A DNA stretch of 64,000 nt. Origin: Streptomyces genisteinicus. Lineage in GTDB: Bacteria; Actinomycetota; Actinomycetes; Streptomycetales; Streptomycetaceae. Where the stretch lies: the NCBI RefSeq assembly GCF_014489615.1, contig NZ_CP060825.1, positions 372,001 through 436,000 on the forward strand, written 5' to 3'. The notes beneath the pieces are model-generated. The model was given only the letters and a program-made list of their open reading frames with translations, ran no database searches and had not been told where the DNA came from. Below, piece after piece: positions 47,732-55,800 of this stretch (positions within the stretch are counted from its first letter, which is position 1; every line of letters begins with the position of its first letter). Position numbers and translations under genes: made by a program.

Positions 47732-49705
47732 TCAGCCGCCCACGCGGAACTCCGGAAGCAGGCCGGTGAGTTCGGCAAGGCGGGCGCCGAGGCGTTCCGC
47801 GTCCCGCCGGCACACCGGTGCGCCCCGGTCGTCCGCGTCGACGGCGGTCGCGGTGATCGCGTCGAGGAGCCCCACGAGCCCGGTGGCGACCTGCCACGCA
47901 CCCTCGCTGTGCCGCGCGATCGGCGGCAGTTCGGCGGCCGACAGCCCGGCCGCCTGCTGCGCGGCGGCGGCCGCGCGGTACGCCCGGCGGCGCAGGGCCC
48001 AGCGGCCGGTCCGGTCGCCCGGCTCGGTGAGCACGTGCTCCAGGTAGCGGCGGGCAGCGCAGGCCGCGTCGTCCAGGCGGTGGCGCACGGCGTTCCCGTG
48101 CCGGCCGGGCAGCGGCAGGTGCCCCACGACGAGGACCGTCGCGCAGGCGAGCAGCGACTGGACGACCCGCTCCCCCGTGGCGGGCGGTTCCCCGGCGAGG
48201 GCGACGAGGCACAGCACGAGCACCGTGACGACGGCCGTCTGCGCGGCGAAGTGCCGTGTGGCGTACGGGACCAGCGCGCCGCAGACCGCGACCGCCGCGG
48301 TCAGCACCTGAGGTCCCGGACCGCTCAGCAGGAGCAGGGCGCAGAGCACGGCGCCGAGGACGGTGCCCAGCGCCCGGCAGACGACGCGGGAGACCAGCGG
48401 CCCCAGGTCCGGCTTGACCAGGAACACGGCGGTCGCGGGCAGCCAGTACCAGTGCGCCTGCCCCAGGGCGAGGGCCAGTGCGGCGGAGGCCGCGCAGCAC
48501 AGGCCGACCCGCGCTCCGTACTCCCGTCCGGCGGGTCCCGCGGCGCGGCGCAGGGCCGCGGCCGCCCCGCCCGGCACCGCCGTGGCGGTGCCGCGACGCA
48601 CCGCGTCCGCTGCGTCCAGGTGCCCGGCCGCAAGGGCCCGCCGGCCGGTCCGGGCCCGGACCGGCCCCCGGCCGGGGGCGTCGAACGCCTCGGCCGCGCG
48701 CAGCAGCGCGTCGTCGAGGGCACGCAGGCCGGAAGCGGTGCGCGGGGGCGCCGGGAGCGGGCCGCACGGCGCGCCGGTCCGCGCGGCGGCGGCCAGCCGG
48801 AGCGTGCCGTGCACGGCACGCTCCGGCACGGGCTCGCCCTTCCAGGCGAGCGCGGTGGCCGCCTCGGCCAGCGCGGCCGCGGCGTCGTACCGGGCGCTCA
48901 GTCCCCGCTCGGCCCGCGAGGCGCGCGGCCCGGTGCGGGTGCCGGCGAGCGCGTCCTGGGCATGGTCGAGCGCGGCGGTCAGCGCGGCGCGCCGGGCGCC
49001 GGCCGCGGGGCTGCCCACCGCCTCCAGCAGGGCGGCGACGCGTTCGTAGACCGCGGCCAGCGCCTCGCACTCGCCGTCCAGACGGTAGGTGATCCGTCCG
49101 CGCCGGGGTGACGGCACGAGACGGCGCAGCAGCAGGGGCCAGGCGGCACCGGAGAGGTAGGAGAGGCAGGAGAGCCAGACCGGTTCGGGCAGGTCCATGC
49201 CCACGCCGATGACGGCGGCGATCAGGAGCTGCGTGCCGCAGGCGGAGGCCGTCGCCCCGGTGGAGCTGAGGGCGCCCGCGACGAGCCCGAGCAGCCCGAG
49301 GAAGAGCGGCAGCACCGGTGTCGCGAGTTCCTGCGGGACGGCCGCGCCGACGAGCGTCCCGGCCAGCAGCCCGCAGGCACCGGCCGCGGCCGGCAGTCCG
49401 AGAGCGGCGGGCGCGCCGCGCCGGCTGCCGGGCCGGTCGTTGATGCCGGCGAACAGCGCGGCGACGGCCGCCGGTACCCCGGCGGTGGGCGCTCCGGCGA
49501 GGACGGCCGCCAGCAGCGGCAGCACCGATGCCGCGCCCCGCGCCATCGCGCTCCACGGCACCGGTCCGGTCTGCGCGCGCAGCGGGTGCCGGAGCCACTC
49601 GGGCACGTTTCCGGCGCGGGGCGGGCGCCGGAGCCGCAGGGGCACCTTCCCGGCGCGGGGCGGGCGCCGGAGCCGCTCGGTCGCGGGTGGACTGTCGACG
49701 GGCAT
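47732..49705 (-). CDS. FUSC-family membrane protein with N-terminal 13-residue repeats
   Basis: This 657-residue protein has two sets of about six membrane helices (55-190 and 400-530) separated by a large cytoplasmic helical region, the aromatic-acid-exporter/FUSC layout. The second set includes AHWYWLPATAVFLVKPD, typical of the family. The first ~50 residues contain three 13-residue repeats (LRRPPRAGKVPLR-like), positively charged and proline-rich. FUSC proteins are linked to export of aromatic acids or siderophores; the role here is unknown. It is convergent with the STAND gene. Confidence 0.82.
   Translation of the reverse strand: MPVDSPPATERLRRPPRAGKVPLRLRRPPRAGNVPEWLRHPLRAQTGPVPWSAMARGAASVLPLLAAVLAGAPTAGVPAAVAALFAGINDRPGSRRGAPAALGLPAAAGACGLLAGTLVGAAVPQELATPVLPLFLGLLGLVAGALSSTGATASACGTQLLIAAVIGVGMDLPEPVWLSCLSYLSGAAWPLLLRRLVPSPRRGRITYRLDGECEALAAVYERVAALLEAVGSPAAGARRAALTAALDHAQDALAGTRTGPRASRAERGLSARYDAAAALAEAATALAWKGEPVPERAVHGTLRLAAAARTGAPCGPLPAPPRTASGLRALDDALLRAAEAFDAPGRGPVRARTGRRALAAGHLDAADAVRRGTATAVPGGAAAALRRAAGPAGREYGARVGLCCAASAALALALGQAHWYWLPATAVFLVKPDLGPLVSRVVCRALGTVLGAVLCALLLLSGPGPQVLTAAVAVCGALVPYATRHFAAQTAVVTVLVLCLVALAGEPPATGERVVQSLLACATVLVVGHLPLPGRHGNAVRHRLDDAACAARRYLEHVLTEPGDRTGRWALRRRAYRAAAAAQQAAGLSAAELPPIARHSEGAWQVATGLVGLLDAITATAVDADDRGAPVCRRDAERLGARLAELTGLLPEFRVGG
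49576..49686. repeat. 39-bp repeats in the 5' end of the FUSC gene
   Basis: A 39-bp unit containing GCGGGGCGGGCGCCGGAGCC occurs twice nearly identically (from about 49609 and 49648) with a third, diverged copy at 49576-49608. It encodes three 13-residue repeats. Confidence 0.8.
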
Positions 49706-49932
49706 CGGCGCGCTCCTGTCCGCGGGGTGGGTCGGTTGCGGACGTCGTCGGCCTGGCCGTTTCCCGCACCGTAGGCCGTCGGTACGTCGCCGTCGTTACC
49801 CCGGTATGACGTCTCGGTGATCTCCACGGCCGCGCCGTCGGCGGGCAGCCTCGTGGGCGGCGCCCCTGCACTGCCGTCGCCACCGCAGGGGCGGATGTGC
49901 GCGGGGATGCCGGAAGATGCCAGGATGCAGAC

Positions 49933-50427
49933 ATGAGTAATGTGTTCTTCGACATCACCATCGACGACCAGCCCGCGGGCCGGATCGTCTTCACCCTGTT
50001 CGACGACGTCGTCCCGAAGACGGCGAGGAACTTCCGCGAGCTCGCCACCGGCCAGCACGGCTACGGCTACGAGGGCTCGTCCTTCCACCGCGTGATCCCG
50101 GACTTCATGCTCCAGGGCGGTGACTTCACCGAGGGCAACGGCACCGGTGGCCGCAGCATCTACGGCGAGAAGTTCGCCGACGAGAACTTCACGATCAAGC
50201 ACACCAAGCCCGGTCAGCTCTCCATGGCGAACGCCGGCCCGAACACCAACGGCTCGCAGTTCTTCATCACCACCATCGTGACGGACTGGCTGGACAACAA
50301 GCACGTCGTCTTCGGCGAGGTCGTCGAGGGCATGGACCTCGTCAAGCAGATCGAGAAGCTGGGCTCCCGCGCGGGCGCCCTCCGCTCCAAGGTCACCATC
50401 GCCAAGTCGGGCGTGCTCGACGCCTGA
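49933..50427 (+). CDS. Cyclophilin-type peptidyl-prolyl cis-trans isomerase
   Basis: This 164-residue, cytoplasmic single-domain cyclophilin closely resembles eukaryotic cyclophilin A. Active-site residues are present: Arg53, Phe58 and Gln61 in [15 protein letters not shown], Asn/Gln in GSQFFIT, Trp119 and His124. It catalyses proline isomerisation during protein folding. The ATG at 49933 follows AGGA with seven-base spacing. A hairpin closes the transcript. Its neighbours are not functionally linked in an obvious way. Confidence 0.95.
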   Translation: MSNVFFDITIDDQPAGRIVFTLFDDVVPKTARNFRELATGQHGYGYEGSSFHRVIPDFMLQGGDFTEGNGTGGRSIYGEKFADENFTIKHTKPGQLSMANAGPNTNGSQFFITTIVTDWLDNKHVVFGEVVEGMDLVKQIEKLGSRAGALRSKVTIAKSGVLDA

Positions 50428-50445
50428 TCCGGCAACGGACCACGG

Positions 50446-50491
50446 GACGGCCGTGGCCAGGGAGCGCAGCCCGCTCCCGGCCGCGGCCGTC
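50446..50491. terminator. Terminator after the cyclophilin gene
   Basis: About 20-bp arms (50446-50466 and 50472-50491) pair with one bulge and one mismatch, 19 bp beyond the stop. Confidence 0.75.
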
Positions 50492-50669
50492 CGTCGTTTC
50501 CCGTCCCGGCCCGGACCCCGCAGAGCGCACGGCACGTCGCGCAGAGAAACCACGAAAGCGCCCCCGCGAACCGCTGCCACGGCTGTGAACGGACTCAAGG
50601 AAAAGCCGTCCGTTTGGCGAGCGCCACAGCGGAAAACCGTATCCTCGGGAACGACAACCGGAGGACGAA

Positions 50670-50825
50670 ATGATCATTCTGGGTCTGATACTGCTCATCG
50701 TCGGCGCCGTCGCGGGCATCGGAATTCTGTGGACCATAGGCGTCGCGCTGATCGCGATCGGCGCGGTCCTCTGGGTCCTCGGCGCCATGGGACGCCCGGT
50801 CGGCGGTCGCAAGACCTACTGGTGA
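50670..50825 (+). CDS. DUF6131-like small hydrophobic protein
   Basis: This 51-residue protein comprises two membrane helices (3-22 and 24-41) rich in Ile/Gly/Val, followed by a short basic tail ending GGRKTYW. It matches the actinobacterial DUF6131 family of very small membrane proteins. The function is unknown. A clear GGAGG lies seven bases upstream of the ATG. It is followed on the same strand by a CsbD-like stress protein. Confidence 0.82.
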   Translation: MIILGLILLIVGAVAGIGILWTIGVALIAIGAVLWVLGAMGRPVGGRKTYW

Positions 50826-50893
50826 CCAGCGTCTGCAGATGACCTGGTCCGCCACGTGCCGGACCCCGGGTGTGCCACGGCGCCGACCCGCGC

Positions 50894-50918
50894 GTTTGCC
50901 GCGCACGGCGCCGGGCAC
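50894..50918 (+). promoter_or_regulatory. SigB-like promoter upstream of CsbD gene
   Basis: GTTT followed after 15 bp by GGGCAC resembles the Streptomyces general-stress consensus GNNT-N14-16-GGGTAY with one mismatch. The position, 34 bp upstream of a CsbD stress gene, fits. Confidence 0.4.
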
Positions 50919-50952
50919 CCCCTGAGGTGGAACGAGCGAAAGGCTGTGTCTC

Positions 50953-51150
50953 ATGGGTGCACAGGAAAAGGCCAAGGCAAAGGCCGAACAGGCCAAGGGA
51001 AAGCTCAAGGAGAACACCGGACGTTCGGTGGGAAACGAGAGAATGACCGCCGAAGGCCGTGCCGAGAGTTCGCAGGGCGCGCTGCGTGACGCGAAGGAAA
51101 AGGCGAAAAGCAGCGTCCGCAAGGTGGGCGACGCCCTCAAGAAGGACTGA
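50953..51150 (+). CDS. CsbD-family stress protein
   Basis: This 65-residue, Lys/Glu/Ala-rich protein has the CsbD pattern: AKGKLKENTGR and NERMTAEGRAES, then a KEKAKSSVRKVGD tail. CsbD proteins are small, probably disordered or helical, and induced by the general stress sigma factor in Bacillus and actinobacteria. Their molecular role is unknown. Two large hairpins follow the stop. Confidence 0.9.
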   Translation: MGAQEKAKAKAEQAKGKLKENTGRSVGNERMTAEGRAESSQGALRDAKEKAKSSVRKVGDALKKD

Positions 51151-51188
51151 TTTCCACCGCAACGGGAATCACCGAGAACGACATCTCG

Positions 51189-51242
51189 CACGGGAGCGGT
51201 GTGCGGGCCCCGGATCACCGGGGCCCGCACACCGCTCCCGTG
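51189..51242. terminator. 24-bp perfect hairpin after CsbD gene
   Basis: Arms 51189-51212 and 51219-51242 are perfectly complementary around the loop GATCAC. It begins 39 bp after the CsbD stop. Confidence 0.9.
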
Positions 51243-51250
51243 TTTCGGGG

Positions 51251-51320
51251 CCCGCACATCGTCCCCGTCGCACCGCCCCCCATGAATCATGGGGGCGGTG
51301 CGACGGGGACGATGTGCGGG
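51251..51320. terminator. 30-bp perfect hairpin, adjacent to the previous one
   Basis: Arms 51251-51280 and 51291-51320 are perfectly complementary, with further pairing across the CATGAATCATG centre. It ends 4 bp before the stop of the convergent small gene and shares the word GGGGCCCGCACA with the neighbouring hairpin. Confidence 0.9.
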
Positions 51321-51323
51321 TGC

Positions 51324-51554
51324 TCAGCCGCTCGGCTCTCCCGGTTCGGGGCCTTCGGTGGGCTCGGTGTCGTCCGAGCGCGGGACCTTCTCGCTCTGCT
51401 CCCGCTGCGCTTCGCTGTCCGGGCTCTTCGCGGCCTCGCCGAACTCCGGCTCCAGCCTGTCGTCGCCGTCCGCTCCGGCCTGCTGGTCGGGCATGTCGCG
51501 CGGCAACGGGTTCTCGGTGTCCTCGAAGCCCTCGGGCCTGTACTCTCCGCTCAC
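51324..51554 (-). CDS. Small acidic disordered hypothetical protein
   Basis: These 76 residues are rich in Glu, Asp, Pro and Gln, without hydrophobic segments, and read as a disordered polypeptide (e.g. SDDTEPTEGPEPGEPSG at the end). Similar short acidic proteins are common near Streptomyces stress genes. GTG 51554 follows GAGGGAGA. It lies 94 bp after the acidic-tailed SRPBCC gene on the same strand and may be its last operon member. No function is assigned. Confidence 0.6.
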   Translation of the reverse strand: MSGEYRPEGFEDTENPLPRDMPDQQAGADGDDRLEPEFGEAAKSPDSEAQREQSEKVPRSDDTEPTEGPEPGEPSG

Positions 51555-51648
51555 TTCGTCTCCCTCTGAGGTGTCTCGGGGGCGGGTTCTGGCGGGTACC
51601 CGGCCCGCGCGCGGCCCACACCGTGCGGCGCGAGGTCCCCCGTGGAAC

Positions 51649-52734
51649 TCACCTGCGCGCCCGCCGGCCTTCCTCCTCGTCGGCGTCCTCCGCCTCGTCG
51701 TCGTAGTCCGCGTCCTCGTCGTCGTCCTCATAGGCGTCGTCCTCGGCTTCGTCCGCCTCGTCCTCGTCGTCGTAGTCCGCGTCCTCGTCGTCGTACTCCT
51801 CCTCGTAGTCCGCGTCCTCCGCCTCGTCGTCGTAGCCGGCGTCGCCGTCCGCCTCTTCCGGCCCCTCGCTCTCCTCGGCCGCGGCTTCCTCCTCCTCGAC
51901 CGCTTCCTCATGGCTGCGGACGACCTCTCCGTCCCGGATCTCCCCGCGCCAGCCCTCGGGCTCGTCGTCGGTGAGCGTCACGTAGCGCTGGAAGTGCTTG
52001 AAGTCCAGGCGCAGACGGCGGCCCTGCGCACGCCAGAGGTTGCCGGTCTTCTCGAAGAAGCCCGACGGGTAGTACTCGACGACCAGGACGATGCGCGTGA
52101 GCTCCGGCGCGAGTTCGTGGAACGACACACAGCCCCGCGTGCTGCCCTTCGCTCCGTCGGAGGTCCAGACGATCCGGTCGTCGGGTATCTGCTCCTGGAC
52201 GGTCGCCTTCCAGCCGCGCGTGGACGGGCCGACCTTCACCTTCCAGTCGCTGCTGACCTCGTCGCCCTTGGAGACGCTGCGGACACCCTTCGTGAAGCTG
52301 CTGAACTGCTCGAACTGGGTCCAGTGGTCGTATGCCCTGCGCACGGGCACACCGACGTCCAGCACTTCGACGATGTTCATCACCTTGGTGCTCCCGGACT
52401 TGCGCCCGCCTCCGCCGCCACCTCCCCCGTCGCCGTCCCCCTTGCCGAAGACATTGCCCACCTTCGAGAAGAGGCCGTCCTTGAGGCTCTTGGTCTTCTC
52501 GCCGACGATCGCCTTCAGCGGCGAGTCGCCCTGGAGCACACGGAGTCCGGCCTTCGGCAGCGGACCGCCGTTCTCGGCCGTGTCGACGAGCTGGTCGGTG
52601 AGGCCGGCGAGCTTGTCACCGGCCTTGTCGGCCAATGCCTCGACCTGCGCGCTGAGGTGGTCGATGAGTTCGTCCCGGAGCATCTCGAGCCCGGAGGCGT
52701 CCGTGCGGTCGGTGTCACGTTCCCTGCCTGCCAT
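51649..52734 (-). CDS. SRPBCC (polyketide-cyclase-fold) protein with acidic tail, gas-vesicle-associated (gvpZ-like)
   Basis: The 361 residues comprise an N-terminal helical region (1-95), a Gly-rich linker, and a START/SRPBCC domain (about 118-255: VMNIVEVLDVGVPVRRAYDHWTQFEQFSSF through FKHFQRYV). About 90 C-terminal residues are almost all Glu, Asp, Ala and Tyr. An SRPBCC protein with this N-terminus is a usual member of Streptomyces gas-vesicle loci, from memory the gvpZ position between gvpG and gvpJ. Here it sits in a divergent operon. It may bind a hydrophobic ligand or the vesicle surface; this is unproven. Confidence 0.8.
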   Translation of the reverse strand: MAGRERDTDRTDASGLEMLRDELIDHLSAQVEALADKAGDKLAGLTDQLVDTAENGGPLPKAGLRVLQGDSPLKAIVGEKTKSLKDGLFSKVGNVFGKGDGDGGGGGGGGRKSGSTKVMNIVEVLDVGVPVRRAYDHWTQFEQFSSFTKGVRSVSKGDEVSSDWKVKVGPSTRGWKATVQEQIPDDRIVWTSDGAKGSTRGCVSFHELAPELTRIVLVVEYYPSGFFEKTGNLWRAQGRRLRLDFKHFQRYVTLTDDEPEGWRGEIRDGEVVRSHEEAVEEEEAAAEESEGPEEADGDAGYDDEAEDADYEEEYDDEDADYDDEDEADEAEDDAYEDDDEDADYDDEAEDADEEEGRRARR

Positions 52735-52738
52735 GGCC

Positions 52739-53647
52739 CTACCTCCGCCGGGTCGCCGTCTTCTTGGCCGCCGTCTTCTTCGCGGCGGTCTTCGCGGAGC
52801 CGGTCCGCTTCGCCGCGGCCTTCTTCGCCGCCGTCTTCTTCGCGGCCGCCTTCTTCGCAGGTGCCTTTCTGGCGGCTGCCTTCTTGGCAGGAGTCCCGGC
52901 GGCAGCCTTCCCGGCAGGTGCCGACTTCTTCGCAGCGGTCTTCCGGGCAGCGGTCTTCTTCGCCGCGGCCCCGCCACCGCCGGTCCGCTTCGCGGGCGCC
53001 CGGCCGGCCGTCTTCCTCGCGGTGGACCTGTCGGATTCCGTGCGGGCTCCCGACCTCTTCGCGGGCGCCTTCCGCGCGCCGCCGTCCGCGCGCCGCGTCC
53101 GGGCCCTCCCGCCCGCATCCGCTTCACCCGAATCCGGTTCCTCCGGCTCCTCCGGCTCCTCCGGCTCCTCCGGCTCCTCGTCGTACTCGTCCTCCGGCTC
53201 CTCCTCGAATTCGTCCTCAGGCTCCTCGTCGTAGTCGTCCTCGTACTCCTCCTCGTCCTCCCGCCCGCGACCCTCGTCCTCGTCCTCGTACGCGTCGTCC
53301 TCGTAGGCGCCCTCGTCCTCGTCCTCGTCGCGCTCCTCACCGAGCCGCAGGGTGCGTTCGTGCAGGGAGTCGGCGAGGCCCGCCAGCCGGCGGTCGGCGG
53401 TGGCGGTCAGCGCCTTGCGGCCCGCGTCGAGCGCCTCGCCCCGCAGCTGGTCGCTCAACTCGGCGACCTGCGGTATGTCCTTGAGCCAGCGCACACCCTG
53501 TGTGAGCAACTGCTGCGGATCGAGACCGACGCGGCGTCCGGCGACGAACGTCGCCAGCGAGAAGGCGAGCTTGGCCTTCTTCGTCCGGCCGAGCACGTAG
53601 CCGCCCGCCACGGCGGCCGCGAGTGCCATCTTGGTGGTGTCGTCCAT
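52739..53647 (-). CDS. Acidic/lysine-rich low-complexity protein, gas-vesicle-associated (gvpY-like)
   Basis: The 302 residues fall into three parts: a conserved helical N-terminus (1-100, [23 protein letters not shown]), a polyacidic stretch (105-180) and a histone-H1-like KKAAAKK/RKTAAKK tail (190-302). Similar genes beside Streptomyces gas-vesicle loci are sometimes mislabelled DNA primase; I see no primase motif. It starts a two-gene operon with the SRPBCC gene, separated by 4 bp and divergent from gvpO. Opposite charges within one chain suggest self-association or nucleic-acid contact (inference). Confidence 0.75.
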   Translation of the reverse strand: MDDTTKMALAAAVAGGYVLGRTKKAKLAFSLATFVAGRRVGLDPQQLLTQGVRWLKDIPQVAELSDQLRGEALDAGRKALTATADRRLAGLADSLHERTLRLGEERDEDEDEGAYEDDAYEDEDEGRGREDEEEYEDDYDEEPEDEFEEEPEDEYDEEPEEPEEPEEPEEPDSGEADAGGRARTRRADGGARKAPAKRSGARTESDRSTARKTAGRAPAKRTGGGGAAAKKTAARKTAAKKSAPAGKAAAGTPAKKAAARKAPAKKAAAKKTAAKKAAAKRTGSAKTAAKKTAAKKTATRRR

Positions 53648-53884
53648 GGATGAATCTCCCTTCCGGTGGCGAGGGGCGGGCTCCTGTGGCCCACTCCCCT
53701 CGGGGCACGCGGTGGCGTACCGCGGGTCCGGTGCGCGTCATCCGGTGCCCCCGGCCGGACGTCGTTCCGGTCCGGTCCGGCCGCCAACGAACACACTTCC
53801 CCGCAACACGCCAAACATCCCTTTATGCTGTAATTGTCCGCTTGTGGGCCGCATGTCGCCCACGCTCCGACCGCAGAGGAGATC
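53648..53884. promoter_or_regulatory. Divergent promoter region of the gas-vesicle locus
   Basis: 237 bp separate gvpO from the divergent charged-protein gene. A notably AT-richer patch (about 53790-53845) lies upstream of gvpO and probably contains promoter elements, but no consensus is clear. Confidence 0.5.
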
Positions 53885-54229
53885 ATGGCCTCCGAAGCAG
53901 GATCCGAGCGCCGCTCCGGACCGGCCCGCGCACGCGGCGGTTCCGCCGGATCACGCAGGGGAGCCGGCAAGGGCAGGGCCGCCGGAGCCATGCGCGCGGC
54001 AGCCGCGCAGCTCGAGGAACTCCTGGGCCGCCCGCCGGAATCCGTCTCCGCTCTGCATCCCACCGACGACGGGTGGGAGGCGGACGTGGAGGTGCTCGAA
54101 CTGGAACGCATCCCCGAGACGACCAGCGTGATGGGCAGCTACCGCGTCACGCTGGACGGACACGGCGACTTGGTGAGTTACGAGAGGACCCGCCGCTACA
54201 CGCGCGGGCAGATCGACCGGCGCGGCTGA
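53885..54229 (+). CDS. gvpO: Gas vesicle protein GvpO
   Basis: This 114-residue protein has a basic Gly/Ser/Arg head (1-32) followed by the GvpO core: [50 protein letters not shown] in successive helix and strands, ending RRYTRGQ. GvpO is an accessory protein found in halophilic archaeal and actinobacterial gas-vesicle loci and is needed for vesicle formation in haloarchaea. It heads the operon, 29 bp upstream of gvpA. ATG 53885 follows AGAGGA. Confidence 0.93.
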   Translation: MASEAGSERRSGPARARGGSAGSRRGAGKGRAAGAMRAAAAQLEELLGRPPESVSALHPTDDGWEADVEVLELERIPETTSVMGSYRVTLDGHGDLVSYERTRRYTRGQIDRRG

Positions 54230-54258
54230 GGGCGCACCGGTTTTTGAAGGGAGGCACC

Positions 54259-54747
54259 ATGACCGTGGTGCCGCAAGGCGACAGCAGTGTTTCCCGCGGC
54301 GGTTCGGGCACCCTGTACGACGTACTGGAACTGATCCTCGACCGCGGGCTCGTCATCGACGTCTTCGTGCGGGTGTCTCTGGTCGGCATCGAGATCCTCA
54401 AGATCGACGCCAGGATCGTCGTGGCCAGCGTGGACACCTATCTCCGCTTCGCGGAGGCGTGCAACCGGCTGGACCTGGAGTCCGGGAGCAAGCAGCCGGC
54501 CCAACTGACCGACATCGTCGGCGACACGCTCGAGAGCGGCGCCAAGGGCAAGTCCAAGGGCGCCCTGTCCGGCGCCGTGGAGGCGGTCACCGACTCGGTC
54601 AAGGGGATGACCGGCGGTGACGACGAGGCGGCCGAGGACGGCGAGGACGAGGACGAACCCGGGGCGAAGGAGCCCGCCGAGCGGCGCCGCCGTCCGGCCA
54701 GGCGCACCCCGCGCCGGGAACGGGAGTCGTCCCGCGAGAGGGAATAG
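54259..54747 (+). CDS. gvpA: Gas vesicle structural protein GvpA with charged C-terminal extension
   Basis: Residues 18-70 carry the canonical GvpA core ([20 protein letters not shown]... then [14 protein letters not shown]), the helix-strand-strand-helix unit that builds the gas-vesicle wall. The protein has 162 residues, versus about 70 in cyanobacteria. The extra C-terminal ~90 residues pass from an amphipathic region to an acidic block and then a basic Arg-rich end. Such a tail would project from a vesicle wall or interact with the charged proteins encoded nearby. GAAGGGAGG precedes the ATG. Confidence 0.93.
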   Translation: MTVVPQGDSSVSRGGSGTLYDVLELILDRGLVIDVFVRVSLVGIEILKIDARIVVASVDTYLRFAEACNRLDLESGSKQPAQLTDIVGDTLESGAKGKSKGALSGAVEAVTDSVKGMTGGDDEAAEDGEDEDEPGAKEPAERRRRPARRTPRRERESSRERE

Positions 54748-54750
54748 GAC

Positions 54751-55464
54751 ATGGCCGTCTACATCTACTCCGTCATCGGCAAGCAGCACCCGGCCCACGT
54801 CGACGAGCTCAGCGGTGTCGGCGATCCGCCCGCCGCGCTGCGCGTGGTGGCTGCCGGGACGCTGTGCGCCGTTGTCAGCGACGCGCCCGACGACCTGCGT
54901 GCCAAGCGCCGCGACCTCGGCGCCCACCAGCACGTGCAGGACGCGCTCATGGCCGACGGCACCGTCCTGCCGCTGCGGTTCGGCCTGATGGCCCCGGACG
55001 ACGAGGCCGTGCGGCTCGCGCTGGAGCAGCGTGCGGACGAGTACACGGACAGACTGCGCGCCCTGGACGGCTGCACCGAGTACAACCTGAAGGCCTCGCA
55101 GGAGGAGGAGACCCTGCTGCGGCAGATCCTCGAGTCGTCCGGGGAGGCCCGCCGGCTCAACGACGACATCCGCAGCGGCGCCGCGGGGCCCGAAGCCCCG
55201 GTGCGGCTCGGCGAGATGGTCGCGGCCGAGGTCCGGGCCCGCCAGGAGGCACTGGCGGCCGGGGTGGTCGAGGCGCTGCGCCCCTTCGCACGGGACCTGT
55301 CGCAGTCGCCGCCGACGGGCGACGACTTCGTCAGCGTGTCGTTCCTCGTACCCGCCGACCAGGAAGAGCTCTTCCTCGCCACGCAGTTGAGCGTGGCCAA
55401 CCAGATGGGGGACGACCTGGACTTCCGGCTCACCGGCCCCCTCCCGCCGTACAGCTTCGTCTAG
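54751..55464 (+). CDS. gvpF: Gas vesicle protein GvpF (GvpL/GvpF family)
   Basis: This 237-residue protein has an N-terminal beta module (YIYSVIGKQHPAHVDELSG...), a middle helical part (KRRDLGAHQHVQDALMADGTVLPLRFGLM) and a long coiled helical hairpin, closing with TGPLPPYSFV. GvpF/L proteins bind GvpA and are thought to nucleate vesicle assembly. It starts 3 bp after gvpA and is followed within 10 bp by gvpG, so it is clearly one operon. Confidence 0.95.
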   Translation: MAVYIYSVIGKQHPAHVDELSGVGDPPAALRVVAAGTLCAVVSDAPDDLRAKRRDLGAHQHVQDALMADGTVLPLRFGLMAPDDEAVRLALEQRADEYTDRLRALDGCTEYNLKASQEEETLLRQILESSGEARRLNDDIRSGAAGPEAPVRLGEMVAAEVRARQEALAAGVVEALRPFARDLSQSPPTGDDFVSVSFLVPADQEELFLATQLSVANQMGDDLDFRLTGPLPPYSFV

Positions 55465-55474
55465 GGGGATTCCC

Positions 55475-55726
55475 ATGGGACTGTTCACCCAGCTCGTCAC
55501 CCTGCCCCTGGCACCCGTGCGGGGCGCCGTGTGGGTGTCCGAGCGCGTCCTCGAAGTCGCCGAGGACGAGTACTACGACCCCGCTCCCGTCCACCGCGCC
55601 CTCGCCGACCTGGAACGGCAGCTGCTCTCGGGCGAAATCGACGAGGAGACGTTCGACCGCCGCGAGGACGAACTCCTGGACCGGCTCGACGAGATACGCG
55701 CCCACCGCGGCGCCGGGCCGGGGTGA
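55475..55726 (+). CDS. gvpG: Gas vesicle protein GvpG
   Basis: This 83-residue protein has the family opening MGLFTQLVTLPLAPVRGAVWV, then a charged helical segment with ALADLERQLLSGEIDEETFDRREDELLDRL. GvpG is a small accessory protein required with GvpF for assembly in other organisms. In S. coelicolor-type clusters gvpY and gvpZ follow; here gvpJ follows directly, after 74 bp. Confidence 0.95.
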   Translation: MGLFTQLVTLPLAPVRGAVWVSERVLEVAEDEYYDPAPVHRALADLERQLLSGEIDEETFDRREDELLDRLDEIRAHRGAGPG

Positions 55727-55800
55727 CCGGCCCGGCGGGCGAGGCACGACGCACCCCCGGCGGCGCCGCCCCCGCGGCGCGGAAAGACTGAGGACCCATC

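Noticed and set aside
44109..50048. 1979-residue minus-strand open frame
   Set aside because: It spans antisense to the STAND gene and crosses several real genes in other frames. The composition is Arg/Pro/Gly-rich with no motifs.
52739..53647. DNA primase or true histone H1
   Set aside because: Neither primase motifs nor a winged-helix globular domain are visible. The Lys/Ala tail is low complexity and the N-terminus matches gas-vesicle-associated proteins.
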